This document shows, in pieces, positions 25,316-34,483 of a stretch of 64,000 nt of DNA. The notes beneath the pieces were generated by a model. That model worked only from the letters and a program-made list of their open reading frames with translations. It made no database searches and was not told where the DNA came from. Source of the DNA: Oceanospirillum sp048268485 (GTDB lineage Bacteria > Pseudomonadota > Gammaproteobacteria > Pseudomonadales > Halomonadaceae); assembly GCA_048268485.1 (NCBI GenBank), contig JBLWVL010000016.1:1-64000 (forward strand), in the 5' to 3' direction. The position numbers and the translations under genes were made by a program. Each line of letters starts with the position of its first letter. Position 1 is the stretch's first letter.

Positions 25316-28117
25316 TCAGTCGTGCTCCTTCAGTACAGGGCGTTCACTGGTGGTTAGTTTGCCGAGGTTAGCGAGGATTAGCATCGTGGCTCCGACAACG
25401 GTCAGGAAAACCCCAAGGTCGAAGAGCATCGCGCTGGCCAGTTCAAACTCTCCCACCAATGGCAGATGGAAATGGTCAAACCAGGAGGTCAGGAATGGGC
25501 GGTCAAATGCCCAGCTACCCAATCCTGTCAAAGCTGCAATGGTAATACCACTGCCGATCATCAGTTGATAATCCAGTTTCATGCGAGCTTTAATCCAGTC
25601 CACACCGTGGGCGATATATTGCTGAATAATGGCAACAGATGTAATCAGGCCTGCAATAAAGCCGCCGCCCGGCATATTGTGTCCCCGAAGGAAGATATAG
25701 GCGGATACCAACAGCGCAAGAGGCAGTAAGCTCTGTGAAACAACGGAGAGCATTAGTGGGTGGCTGTCCTGTGACCATGGGCGGCCATCGCCGTCACTGG
25801 CAGGCATATAAAGACGCATACGGGCAATCAACTTAAAAATGCCCAGTGCAGCGATGCCCAGAACGGTAATTTCCCCAAGCGTGTCAAAGCCCCGGAAGTC
25901 TACAAGTATCACGTTTACGACGTTGGTACCGCCGCCACCGGTCTTACTGTTTTCCAGAAAGAAAGTGGAAATGCTGTCCAGTGGTCGGGTCATTAATGCG
26001 TAGCTGATAGTACCGATTACGCCACCTATGATCGCCGCTATCCCCAGGTCTCGGGCAACCCGTTTCGGCGAAGACTCTTTTGGTGTGGTTTGCGGTAGGA
26101 AAAAGAGTGCAAGCATCAGCAAAATAACGGTGACAACCTCTACTGCCAGCTGAGTCAGGGCCAGATCCGGTGCTGAGAATTTAGCAAACATCAGTGATAC
26201 GATCAGGCCAACCACAGAAAGGGCTACCAAGGCGACCATACGCTGGCGATTCCATATAACCGTTGCCAGGGCCCCTATCGCCAGCAGCACGGCCCCTGTA
26301 ATTGAGATCGCATCCACTGGAATCTGAGGCCTGTGGCCGGCAGTGGCATTCAGATCCAGAAGCGGTTCCGCCATCATCACCATAGCCAGACTAAGCATCA
26401 TATAGCTGTAGCGTTGTAGAGAGCCATTTTCGGCCAGCTCCATAACACGGGAGATCTGCTTGTGAATCAGTTGAATGACGGCCTCAAAAACCAGCTTGGG
26501 GTCATTTTCCGGGAACTGAGCCTGAAACTGGAACAGCTCTTTCCGGTTGATATATACCATGGCACCACCGGCCAGTGCCACAACGCTCATTAGCAGAGGG
26601 AAGTTGAAACCATGCCAGATTGACAGGCTATACTCAGGCACCTGCCCCTGTAGTGTCGCAGCTGATGCGGCATAGAGTAAGTCGCCAATCATATAGGTAG
26701 GCATAATACCGACCAGCAGACACAGGGCCACCAGAATTTCCACAGGAACTCTCATGTAGCGAGGGGGTTCATGGGGTGTTTTGGGCAGATTAACAGGCTC
26801 ACCATTGAAGAATACATCATGGATAAAGCGTAGGGAGTAGGCCACAGAAAATACGGTTCCCAGCGTTGCAAATACCGGCACCATCCATGAGAGAGAACCC
26901 AGAGAATCCTGATGAAGGGTTTCTGCAAAGAACATCTCTTTTGACAGGAAGCCGTTCAGTAGCGGAACGCCTGCCATCGCTGCCGCGGCAACCATCGCCA
27001 GAGTGGCTGTGTAAGGCATATATTTCCACAGGCCATTTAATTGGCGCATATCCCGGGAACCGGATTCATGGTCGATAATCCCGGCAGCCATAAAGAGCGA
27101 TGCCTTAAAGGTAGCGTGGTTGATAATATGAAACAGGGCTGCAACGGCAGCCATGTCCGTACCCATGCCCAGCAACAGTGTGATTAAACCTAAATGGCTG
27201 ACTGTGGAATACGCGAGAAGACCTTTGAGATCGTGCTTAAAGAGAGCAACATAGGCCCCTAACAGCAGCGTCGCCAGCCCGGTCATACTAACAATCAGGA
27301 ACCAAAGCTCAGTACCGGATAACACAGGATACATTCGTGCCATCAGGAATATGCCGGCTTTTACCATGGTGGCTGAGTGCAGATATGCACTGACCGGTGT
27401 TGGTGCTGCCATGGCATGAGGTAGCCAGAAATGGAAAGGGAACTGAGCTGATTTAGTGAATGCACCCAGAAGAACCAGAACCAGGATAACCGGGTAAACC
27501 GTATGTTCACGAATCAGGTCGCCACTGGCAAGCACGTCATGCAAACTGTAACTGCCGACAACATTGCCGATCAGTAATACGCCGGCCAGTAGTGCCAAAC
27601 CTCCCGCACCCGTGATGGTCAGGGCCATTCGTGCGCCTTTTCGGGCCTCGGTTTTGTGTCCCCAGAAGCTGATCAGCAGAAAAGAACTGATGCTGGTAAG
27701 TTCCCAGAACATCCACAGCTGAATCAGGTTGTCAGACATCACTACGCCAAGCATAGCGAACATAAATAGAATCAGGTAAGCATAAAACTTGCCCATTGAA
27801 TCATTTTCGGAAAGATAGTAGCGCGCATAAAGCACAACCAGCAAACCGATACCCAAAATCAGTAAGGTAAAAAGTAGTGCAAGTCCGTCCAGCCGGAATG
27901 CAAGTTCTAACCCTAACTGAGGTATCCAACCAAAACTTTGGCGGACGGTTTCACCATCAAACACCTGAGGTGCAAGCTGTAAAACCAGAACCAAAGCAAG
28001 GGCGGGTAGTCCCGCAGTAAGGAAAGCGCACGCGCTGCGGCTGAACCTCGATGCAAATAGGGGTACCAGGGTTCCCAATAAGGGTAGCAGTGGTATCCAG
28101 ATCAGGTCATTCAACAA
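25316..28117 (-). CDS. mrpA: Na+(K+)/H+ antiporter subunit MrpA fused to MrpB (PhaAB)
   Basis: 933 aa. The N-terminal ~750 residues are MrpA, a NuoL-like subunit with 'LIQLWMFWELTSISSFLLI' (conserved Glu), 'SAQFPFHFWLPHAMAAPTPVSAYLHSATMVKAG' in two halves, and the MrpA-specific C-terminal extension. The last ~150 residues are MrpB-like ('RGHNMPGGGFIAGLI'). This fusion is normal in Gram-negative Mrp operons (group 2, as in Sinorhizobium pha). The start is TTG at 28117 behind GGAG. A perfect 19-bp palindrome lies 31 bases upstream. It is first in the operon mrpA-C-D-E-F-G. Confidence 0.96.
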   Translation of the reverse strand: MLNDLIWIPLLPLLGTLVPLFASRFSRSACAFLTAGLPALALVLVLQLAPQVFDGETVRQSFGWIPQLGLELAFRLDGLALLFTLLILGIGLLVVLYARYYLSENDSMGKFYAYLILFMFAMLGVVMSDNLIQLWMFWELTSISSFLLISFWGHKTEARKGARMALTITGAGGLALLAGVLLIGNVVGSYSLHDVLASGDLIREHTVYPVILVLVLLGAFTKSAQFPFHFWLPHAMAAPTPVSAYLHSATMVKAGIFLMARMYPVLSGTELWFLIVSMTGLATLLLGAYVALFKHDLKGLLAYSTVSHLGLITLLLGMGTDMAAVAALFHIINHATFKASLFMAAGIIDHESGSRDMRQLNGLWKYMPYTATLAMVAAAAMAGVPLLNGFLSKEMFFAETLHQDSLGSLSWMVPVFATLGTVFSVAYSLRFIHDVFFNGEPVNLPKTPHEPPRYMRVPVEILVALCLLVGIMPTYMIGDLLYAASAATLQGQVPEYSLSIWHGFNFPLLMSVVALAGGAMVYINRKELFQFQAQFPENDPKLVFEAVIQLIHKQISRVMELAENGSLQRYSYMMLSLAMVMMAEPLLDLNATAGHRPQIPVDAISITGAVLLAIGALATVIWNRQRMVALVALSVVGLIVSLMFAKFSAPDLALTQLAVEVVTVILLMLALFFLPQTTPKESSPKRVARDLGIAAIIGGVIGTISYALMTRPLDSISTFFLENSKTGGGGTNVVNVILVDFRGFDTLGEITVLGIAALGIFKLIARMRLYMPASDGDGRPWSQDSHPLMLSVVSQSLLPLALLVSAYIFLRGHNMPGGGFIAGLITSVAIIQQYIAHGVDWIKARMKLDYQLMIGSGITIAALTGLGSWAFDRPFLTSWFDHFHLPLVGEFELASAMLFDLGVFLTVVGATMLILANLGKLTTSERPVLKEHD

Positions 28118-28147
28118 GGGTAGCTCCTGTTTTGTCCATCTTGCTTT

Positions 28148-28166
28148 TCAATCAGAGTCTGATTGA
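28148..28166. promoter_or_regulatory. Perfect palindrome in the mrp operon leader
   Basis: TCAATCAG-AGT-CTGATTGA, an 8-3-8 perfect dyad, 31 bases upstream of the mrpA start. No U-run follows on the minus strand. It could be an operator or a 5'-leader hairpin. Confidence 0.4.
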
Positions 28167-28317
28167 TCGATCGTTATTTTTACCGGTTTTGGGGTGATTC
28201 TGACCGTAATATATTGATTACGTTCATGATTATTATTAGATGTGTTTTTTTATTTTAACTGATTTTTTTCTGGCTGCATGGGAAAGTGAGTCAGAAATAT
28301 AAAAGAAGGATACTAAA

Positions 28318-28340
28318 AAGGGCAGCCAAAAGCTGCCCTT
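28318..28340 (-). terminator. Intrinsic terminator of phoX
   Basis: A perfect 9-bp stem (AAGGGCAGC at 28318-28326, GCTGCCCTT at 28332-28340) with a five-base loop. On the minus strand it is followed by TTTTTAG. It lies 31 bases past the phoX stop. Confidence 0.9.
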
Positions 28341-28370
28341 AATGGGTATTGAATTCAGTAGAGTTTTGAC

Positions 28371-30287
28371 TTAGGTGCCAATAATTCCACCATCTTCCCG
28401 TTGAATCATAATAACGGAAGATCTTGGTGTGCTCTGACCGCCACCAGGGAAGTGGGATGGTTGTAAGTCCTCACCGGNNNNNNNNNNTTGAACACCAATA
28501 AAGACAGTGCGATAGTCCGGTGTGAAGGCTAATCCGGTTATTTCGCAGGCCACAGGGCCGATCAGAAAGCGCCGTATCTCACCGCTGGCCGGGTCAGCGC
28601 ATAACATTTGATTATTACCCATGCCGGCAAAGTCACCGCTGTTGGAGTATTTGCCATCGGTTTGAATCCAGAGGCGGCCAGCAGCATCAAAACCGAGGCC
28701 GTCGGGGCTATTAAACATATTGTCGTTGTTGATATTGGCGGACCCTCCATAAGCGGAGTCACCATGAACTTCCGGATTGCCAGCCATAACAAACAGGTCC
28801 CACTTAAAACCTGCAGCGGTATGGTCATTGTTATCCGGCTGCCAGCGAATAATCTGGCCGTAATGGTTTTTGGCTCTAGGATTAGGGCCTCCTACTGGCT
28901 GGCCTTCTTTACCGCGGTCTTTATTGTTAGTTAGTGTACAAAAAACCTGCTGACCGGAAGGGTGAACGGCAACCCATTCAGGGCGGTCCATGGTCGTTGC
29001 TCCAACCTGAGTCGCTGCTCTTCGGGCAAAGATGAGCACTTCAGCCTGGTCGGCAAAGCCATTTTCAGGTGTCAGGCCATTCTGACCAAAGGTCAGTGCA
29101 ATCCATTTGCCTTTTCCCGCTACCTTACCGGATTCAGCCTCAAACTTGGCCACATAAAGCGTGCCTTCTTCCAGAAGATCAACGTTAGCAGCCTGATTAT
29201 CTGGGTCGTAGCGGTTTTTCGAAACAAACTTATACAGGTGCTCGCCCCGTTGATCGTCACCCAGATAAACCACTACATAGCCATCTTCGGTAATGGTCAG
29301 GGCCGCATTCTCGTGTTTGAAGCGCCCCAGGGCTGTTCTTTTTTTCGGCTTGCTGTCAGGGTTGTTGGGGTCTATCTCAACCACCCAGCCATGACGATGG
29401 GGTTCTTGTGGGTTAAGTGACAGGTCAAAGCGGCTGTCGTGCTTATACCACTGATAGCCTGCGTCTTTTGCTCCGATACCATAGCGCTTGGCATCATCAC
29501 CCAGATCCACAGTAGAATCGCTGCCGAAATAACCATTGAAGTTTTCTTCACAGGTCAGGTAAGTACCCCAAGGTGTCTGGCCATTGGCACAGTTATTGAA
29601 AGTACCCAGTACTTTGGTGCCAGAAGGGTCTGCAGATGTTGCTAATAAAGGGTTTCCGGCTGCAGGGCCGGTTAGTGTCATCGGTGTGTTAGCGTGGATT
29701 CGTCGATTGAAGCGACTGTCCTTTACAGGTTTCCAGCGACCGTTAACTTTGCGAATTTCAAAGATGGATACGCCATGGGCAGCCTGGGCTTTACGGACAT
29801 CACCGTGACTTACCTTTTTACCCTGATTAGGGAGCAGGTATTCATAATTAGTGTATTCATTATTGATGGCCATGATGGCGCGATCGTCGGCCAGCGGGAA
29901 AAAACTCATGCCATCATTGTTGTCGCCAAACTGGTGTTCCTGATCATAGGCGTTGTTTTTGCCACCATCAATGAACTCGTTGGCGTTTGAGAACAGAGGG
30001 TCACCCCAGGATATGAGTCGCTCCCAGCGATAGCCTTCAGGAACGGTGATGGTGTCAGCGGTAGAGGCTGGAACCGGCTTAAAACCAATTTCAGGGCTCA
30101 TTGGTTTATTATTAGACGACCCGCTCATGCTCAGCGGTGTACAGCCAGCGGCAAGAGTACTCAGGCCTAAAAGTGCTGCCCCTCCCATAAATTGACGGCG
30201 GCTTAACCCTTCTTCAATAATTTGAGTTAGCTCTGGCGTTTGGGTTATCGGGTGATTCAGATCATCCTGCTGTTCAAAGTTGCTCAT
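28371..30287 (-). CDS. phoX: PhoX-type Tat-exported alkaline phosphatase (contains a 10-N gap)
   Basis: About 638 aa. A twin-arginine signal ('SRRQFMGGAALLG', Arg 30-31) directs the folded protein to the periplasm, and a Cys follows in 'LAAGC', so lipidation is also conceivable. The mature part is a DUF839/PhoX enzyme: 'TPWGTYLTCEENFNGYF', 'EPHRHGWVVEIDP', 'RFKHENAAL' and 'RPEWVAVHPSG'. PhoX is a calcium- and iron-dependent phosphatase that frees phosphate from organic esters and is common in marine bacteria. A Pho box lies upstream. Ten Ns at 28478-28487 interrupt the C-terminal part but keep the frame, so this is an assembly gap rather than a broken gene. Confidence 0.93.
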   Translation of the reverse strand: MSNFEQQDDLNHPITQTPELTQIIEEGLSRRQFMGGAALLGLSTLAAGCTPLSMSGSSNNKPMSPEIGFKPVPASTADTITVPEGYRWERLISWGDPLFSNANEFIDGGKNNAYDQEHQFGDNNDGMSFFPLADDRAIMAINNEYTNYEYLLPNQGKKVSHGDVRKAQAAHGVSIFEIRKVNGRWKPVKDSRFNRRIHANTPMTLTGPAAGNPLLATSADPSGTKVLGTFNNCANGQTPWGTYLTCEENFNGYFGSDSTVDLGDDAKRYGIGAKDAGYQWYKHDSRFDLSLNPQEPHRHGWVVEIDPNNPDSKPKKRTALGRFKHENAALTITEDGYVVVYLGDDQRGEHLYKFVSKNRYDPDNQAANVDLLEEGTLYVAKFEAESGKVAGKGKWIALTFGQNGLTPENGFADQAEVLIFARRAATQVGATTMDRPEWVAVHPSGQQVFCTLTNNKDRGKEGQPVGGPNPRAKNHYGQIIRWQPDNNDHTAAGFKWDLFVMAGNPEVHGDSAYGGSANINNDNMFNSPDGLGFDAAGRLWIQTDGKYSNSGDFAGMGNNQMLCADPASGEIRRFLIGPVACEITGLAFTPDYRTVFIGVQXXXXGEDLQPSHFPGGGQSTPRSSVIMIQREDGGIIGT

Positions 30288-30817
30288 ATCTCAGGCCCAT
30301 GTATAGGTTCAGGTTTTATATCTAGAGTGCACTTGTTGTTGATATGGGACATTAATCTAAGCTTTGAATGTAACAGTCCTGTGACAGGTGGATGATTTCA
30401 TTGGGGAAATCGGTGGTGTTGAAGCATAGAGTATGGGATGGGCTTTAATCGGCAGCCTAATTGAGTATTTTAAAAGGTTTATTAATCTCCTGTTCTCGCT
30501 ATTCTGGCCTATATTAACTCTAAGGATCATTATTATAAGGGGTATCAGTATAGGGGGCTTGATTTGGGGCGTATTGAGCTGCAGTTTGGCCGTATATTAC
30601 TTGGTAGCTTGTTGGAGAAGTGTTGCTCTGTAACTGGGTAGTTTGTTCAGTAAAAAAAGGGGGATCCGGGAATGCACCCCGACAGAGATCAAAAACCTTA
30701 CTACCAATAGCTTTTTACGGGTTTAAAAGTATCACTTACTTTTTGATTTTGTTAGGATTTTGGCTCAGACGTGTATAGTCAGCCTACTTTGGGCTCGAAC
30801 AATAAGGCTTCAAATTT
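30288..30817. other. 530-base region between phoX and the GGDEF-EAL gene
   Basis: It holds the phoX promoter and Pho box (30354-30387). The plus-strand half contains an open frame (30433-30633, 66 codons) for a very hydrophobic peptide without a convincing ribosome site, which I do not call as a gene. No hairpin or repeat stands out in the rest; it should contain the promoter of the signalling operon starting at 30818. Confidence 0.6.
30354..30387 (-). promoter_or_regulatory. Pho box and -10 element of phoX
   Basis: On the minus strand, CTGTCAC-AGGA-CTGTTAC (30370-30387) matches two PhoB half-sites (CTGTCAT) with the correct 11-base period; then ten bases and TAGATT (30354-30359) as a -10. 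PhoB-dependent promoters have the box in place of a -35. The ATG is ~65 bases further on. Phosphate starvation should induce phoX. Confidence 0.8.
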
Positions 30818-33800
30818 GTGAACAGTCGCGCTTATCTGCTTAACTGGTCTGTCGCTGCCCTGGCTATCCTAGCAGTTGTGGGGAGTGCCTGGTATGTTGA
30901 AGTTTCATATTTGGAGCAAATACGCCAAAAGCGTGTGCTTGAGTCCCGGTCGCGTGTTTCAGAAACCAGCGCTGGGATTGAGAGCCTTATTCGCTCTAAT
31001 CTTGCCAGCATGCAGGGGCTTGCTGCTTACCTGTCAATAACTCCTGATATCAGTCAGCATGATTTCGCAGAAACAGCAGAGCTCTTCCTCAGTAATAATC
31101 CTATGGTTAACGCGGTTTACCGTATTTCCAGTGATTATCAATATACACATCAATATCCTGTTTCAACTAACTCTGATTTTACTGATCACTTTATTCCTCC
31201 CGGAACACAGGATTTTGAAGTTGCGCGGCAAGCGGTAGAAACTGGAGAGGTATTGCTTTCAGGACCGGTTGTGCAGGCTGATGGGGAGGCAAGTCTTCAT
31301 ATATGGTTGCCGCTTCATGGCTCTGACCTTCAGCATCGAACGGCACTATTACTCTTTCCTTTGCCCCTTGAGCAGATCTATGAGGTCTCGGGTCTTTATC
31401 AGCTGGAACGGGAGATGAACATTGCTGTTCGGGGAATAAAGCAGAGCAAACCCACCGCCGTTTTATATGGCTCAGCTTCACTTTTTAATGCGGCGGATAT
31501 TACAGATAATATAGCCTTGCCGGGTGCGCAGTGGCAGATTGCAGCCAGTATTCAGCCTGAGTCTTTTGTCGAGCGGTCATCCCGGCTTTGGATTCAACTC
31601 GCAGCAGGCCTAATGATCAGTATTATTGTTCTGATTCTCTGGCTGCGCTTGAAGGAGTTGCGTGCTGTAGGGCTTATTGAGCGTCAGCAGTTAATGCTGG
31701 ACCAGGCTCAGCGTGTCGGTCGAATCGGCAACTGGTCATGGAATATCGTTAAAGGTGATGTATTTTGGTCCGATGAGGCATATCGCCTTTTTGGTTTAGA
31801 GAAAGGCGATCGAGCTCTTGATAATGATGGCTACCTGCAATTTGTGCATGCTGAAGATCGGCCTCTGGTTGAAGCTGCGATTCAGGATGCAATGGGGCGA
31901 GGCGGGCGCTATCAGGTAGACTTCAGATTAATGCGAGCTGATTTTGATCAGCGTTGGGTGCACTCTGAAGGTTTCGTTGAACTTAGTACAGATCGCAAAC
32001 CTGTTCGCGTTTTTGGTATTTTTCAGGATGTGACCTCCAGTCGTAAAATTGAGCGTGAGCTGAAGCAGCGGGAAACGCAGCTGTCAGCTATCACCGATGC
32101 TGCTCAAAGCCTGATTATGATATCGCGGGCTGCCGATGGCGTGGTGCTGTTTTGTAACCCTTCTTCCAAAAGAATGTTGGGTATAGAACCCGCAGAACTG
32201 GTTGGCCAGTCAATCGTTGCTTTTTACCCGTCCCCCTCCGACCGTGAGCTTCTGCTGCAGAGGGTGGAGCGTGATCAAAAACTAAGTAATTACACCCTTA
32301 AATTGCGGCGGGCCGATAACGGCAGAATCAGTACTTTTCTGATAGGTCTGCAGAAAATCATGTTTAATGGCAGTGAATGCTTTGTTGTTGATATGGTTGA
32401 TATTTCTTCCATGCTTGAGGCTCAGGCTGCGCTGGCAAACAGTGAAGAAAAGTTCAGGCTTTTTGCTGAGAATATGCCGGGTATTTTTTGGTTATGTCAT
32501 CCTGATGGGCACGAAGTTGAGTTTCTGAGCCCCGGTTATGAACGGGTTGTCGGAATGAAAGCCGCTCCTGTTCTGTCTGGCGCTGAGCCGCTTTTTGGTA
32601 GTGTTGTGCCTGAGGACCGACCAATGGTAGAAGGTATTTTCTCTGTATCCAGGCAGCCTTTACAGCTTGAGTTTCGTATTCAGCACCCTGCAGGCGATGT
32701 GCGCTGGATCCGAAGCCTTTCCTTTGTGACCTATGATAATGAGGGGCGGGTTAAGAATATTGCTGGTTTTGGTGAAGATATTACGGATGCGTACCTGAGT
32801 AATCAGAGAATCAAACTGGCGGCTTCAGTTTTTGAGAGTACAGCAGAAGCGATTGTTGTCACGGATGCGAATAATCAGATTGTCTCTGTGAATGATGCTT
32901 TTAGTCGGATTACGGGGTATAGCCCTGATGAAGTATTAGGTGAGAACCCGGCTATTCTTAGCTCAGGAAAACAACCGGATAGCTTCTACCAGATGATGTG
33001 GGAAAGCCTACAGGCAACCGGTAGTTGGCAAGGTGAGGTTTGGAATCGCAAGAAAAATGGTGAGCTTTATGTGGAATGGCTTTCAATAACCGCACTAAAA
33101 AATCGTTACGATGATGTTGAGAACTATGTCGCTGTTTTTTCTGATATTACAGATCGCAAAGAAAAAGAAGAATTAATACGTTACCAGGCCAATTACGATG
33201 CACTGACAGGCTTGCCTAACCGGGTTCTCTTTCATGATCGCTTGATGCAGTCCATAACCGCTGCGCGCCGTTACCCGAAGGACCGGGGAGCGTTGATGTT
33301 TATCGATTTAGATCATTTTAAAGAAGTGAATGATACGTTGGGTCATGAAGCCGGAGATAGCTTGCTGAAGAAAGTTTCCGAGCGTTTGCGTCAATATACC
33401 CGTGAGTCCGATACTGTGGCCCGCCTGGGTGGGGATGAGTTTACGGTTATGCTGCCATCCATAGGCAGTGTAGAGGATGTGAGAAAAGTCGCAGGGAAAA
33501 TTATTGAGGCACTGTCAAGAATGTTTGATCTTGATGGTAAATCTGCTCATATCTCAGCAAGCATAGGCATTACTATCTTTCCTGATGACGGCGATGAGCT
33601 GACCAGAGTGCTTCAGAATGCAGATCAGGCGATGTATGCCGCCAAATCGGCAGGCCGTCACACCTATCGTTTTTTTACACCTCAGATGCAACAGGAAACG
33701 GAGCGTCGTCAATTGCTGCAGCATGATCTTCGCTCTGCGTTGGATCATCATGAATTTGAGCTGCACTATCAGCCTGTAGTGGATCGGGACGGGCACGTTG

Positions 33801-34483
33801 TGAAAGTTGAGGCTTTAGTACGCTGGAACCATCCTGTTCAGGGGCGTGTGCCTCCGGATCAATTTATATCGCTTGCAGAAGAGAGTGGTTTGATTATCCC
33901 TCTTGGCGGATGGGTCTTCGCTCAAGCGGTCTCTGAGATATCGAGGCTGCGCAGACGCTTTCCGGAGCTTGGCGTGGCGATTAACTTATCTTCCAAACAA
34001 ATTGCTACAGATGAACACCATGTTGAGCATTTTGTTGATATTTTACAGCAATACAACCTGCCTGCTAAATGGGTAACGCTGGAAATAACAGAGTCACTGT
34101 TTCTTGACCCTGCCGGAGACTCTGTTGAAAAGCTGAATAAGCTTCGGGCCCAGGGGTTTGAAATTGCAATTGATGACTTTGGCACGGGCTATTCTTCACT
34201 GAGTTACTTGAAGCAACTGCCCTTAACAACAATTAAAATTGATAAAAGCTTTGTCTCAGATCTTGATAAAGATAGTGGCGATAAAGTTCTTGTTGATGCC
34301 ATTCTTTCTATTGCCCAGAGCATGCGTTTGAGTGTGATTGCTGAAGGGGTAGAAACTGAAGCTCAATCCCGCTACCTGGCAAAGGGAGGTGCTCAAATGC
34401 AGCAGGGTTGGCTGCATGGCAAACCGATGCCCTTTGAGGTACTCAGACAGTGGCTTGATTCTAATTACAGGGGTATTGAATGA
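30818..34483 (+). CDS. CHASE-like/multi-PAS GGDEF-EAL cyclic-di-GMP protein
   Basis: 1221 aa. A membrane helix (about 9-27), a CHASE-like periplasmic domain (50-230), a second helix (265-282), several PAS domains (about 285-790), a GGDEF domain and an EAL domain. GGDEF is intact at 871-875 with an inhibitory I-site (RESD, five residues before). EAL is intact at 998-1000, with 'ITESLF', 'DDFGTGYSS', 'KIDKSF' and 'EGVET'. Both synthesis and hydrolysis of c-di-GMP are therefore possible. The start is GTG. Its stop overlaps the next receptor gene (ATGA), placing it at the head of the che operon. Confidence 0.93.
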   Translation: MNSRAYLLNWSVAALAILAVVGSAWYVEVSYLEQIRQKRVLESRSRVSETSAGIESLIRSNLASMQGLAAYLSITPDISQHDFAETAELFLSNNPMVNAVYRISSDYQYTHQYPVSTNSDFTDHFIPPGTQDFEVARQAVETGEVLLSGPVVQADGEASLHIWLPLHGSDLQHRTALLLFPLPLEQIYEVSGLYQLEREMNIAVRGIKQSKPTAVLYGSASLFNAADITDNIALPGAQWQIAASIQPESFVERSSRLWIQLAAGLMISIIVLILWLRLKELRAVGLIERQQLMLDQAQRVGRIGNWSWNIVKGDVFWSDEAYRLFGLEKGDRALDNDGYLQFVHAEDRPLVEAAIQDAMGRGGRYQVDFRLMRADFDQRWVHSEGFVELSTDRKPVRVFGIFQDVTSSRKIERELKQRETQLSAITDAAQSLIMISRAADGVVLFCNPSSKRMLGIEPAELVGQSIVAFYPSPSDRELLLQRVERDQKLSNYTLKLRRADNGRISTFLIGLQKIMFNGSECFVVDMVDISSMLEAQAALANSEEKFRLFAENMPGIFWLCHPDGHEVEFLSPGYERVVGMKAAPVLSGAEPLFGSVVPEDRPMVEGIFSVSRQPLQLEFRIQHPAGDVRWIRSLSFVTYDNEGRVKNIAGFGEDITDAYLSNQRIKLAASVFESTAEAIVVTDANNQIVSVNDAFSRITGYSPDEVLGENPAILSSGKQPDSFYQMMWESLQATGSWQGEVWNRKKNGELYVEWLSITALKNRYDDVENYVAVFSDITDRKEKEELIRYQANYDALTGLPNRVLFHDRLMQSITAARRYPKDRGALMFIDLDHFKEVNDTLGHEAGDSLLKKVSERLRQYTRESDTVARLGGDEFTVMLPSIGSVEDVRKVAGKIIEALSRMFDLDGKSAHISASIGITIFPDDGDELTRVLQNADQAMYAAKSAGRHTYRFFTPQMQQETERRQLLQHDLRSALDHHEFELHYQPVVDRDGHVVKVEALVRWNHPVQGRVPPDQFISLAEESGLIIPLGGWVFAQAVSEISRLRRRFPELGVAINLSSKQIATDEHHVEHFVDILQQYNLPAKWVTLEITESLFLDPAGDSVEKLNKLRAQGFEIAIDDFGTGYSSLSYLKQLPLTTIKIDKSFVSDLDKDSGDKVLVDAILSIAQSMRLSVIAEGVETEAQSRYLAKGGAQMQQGWLHGKPMPFEVLRQWLDSNYRGIE

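Noticed and set aside
30433..30633. 66-residue hydrophobic frame between phoX and the GGDEF-EAL gene
   Set aside because: No convincing ribosome site and very skewed Ile/Leu composition; more likely an AT-rich chance frame.
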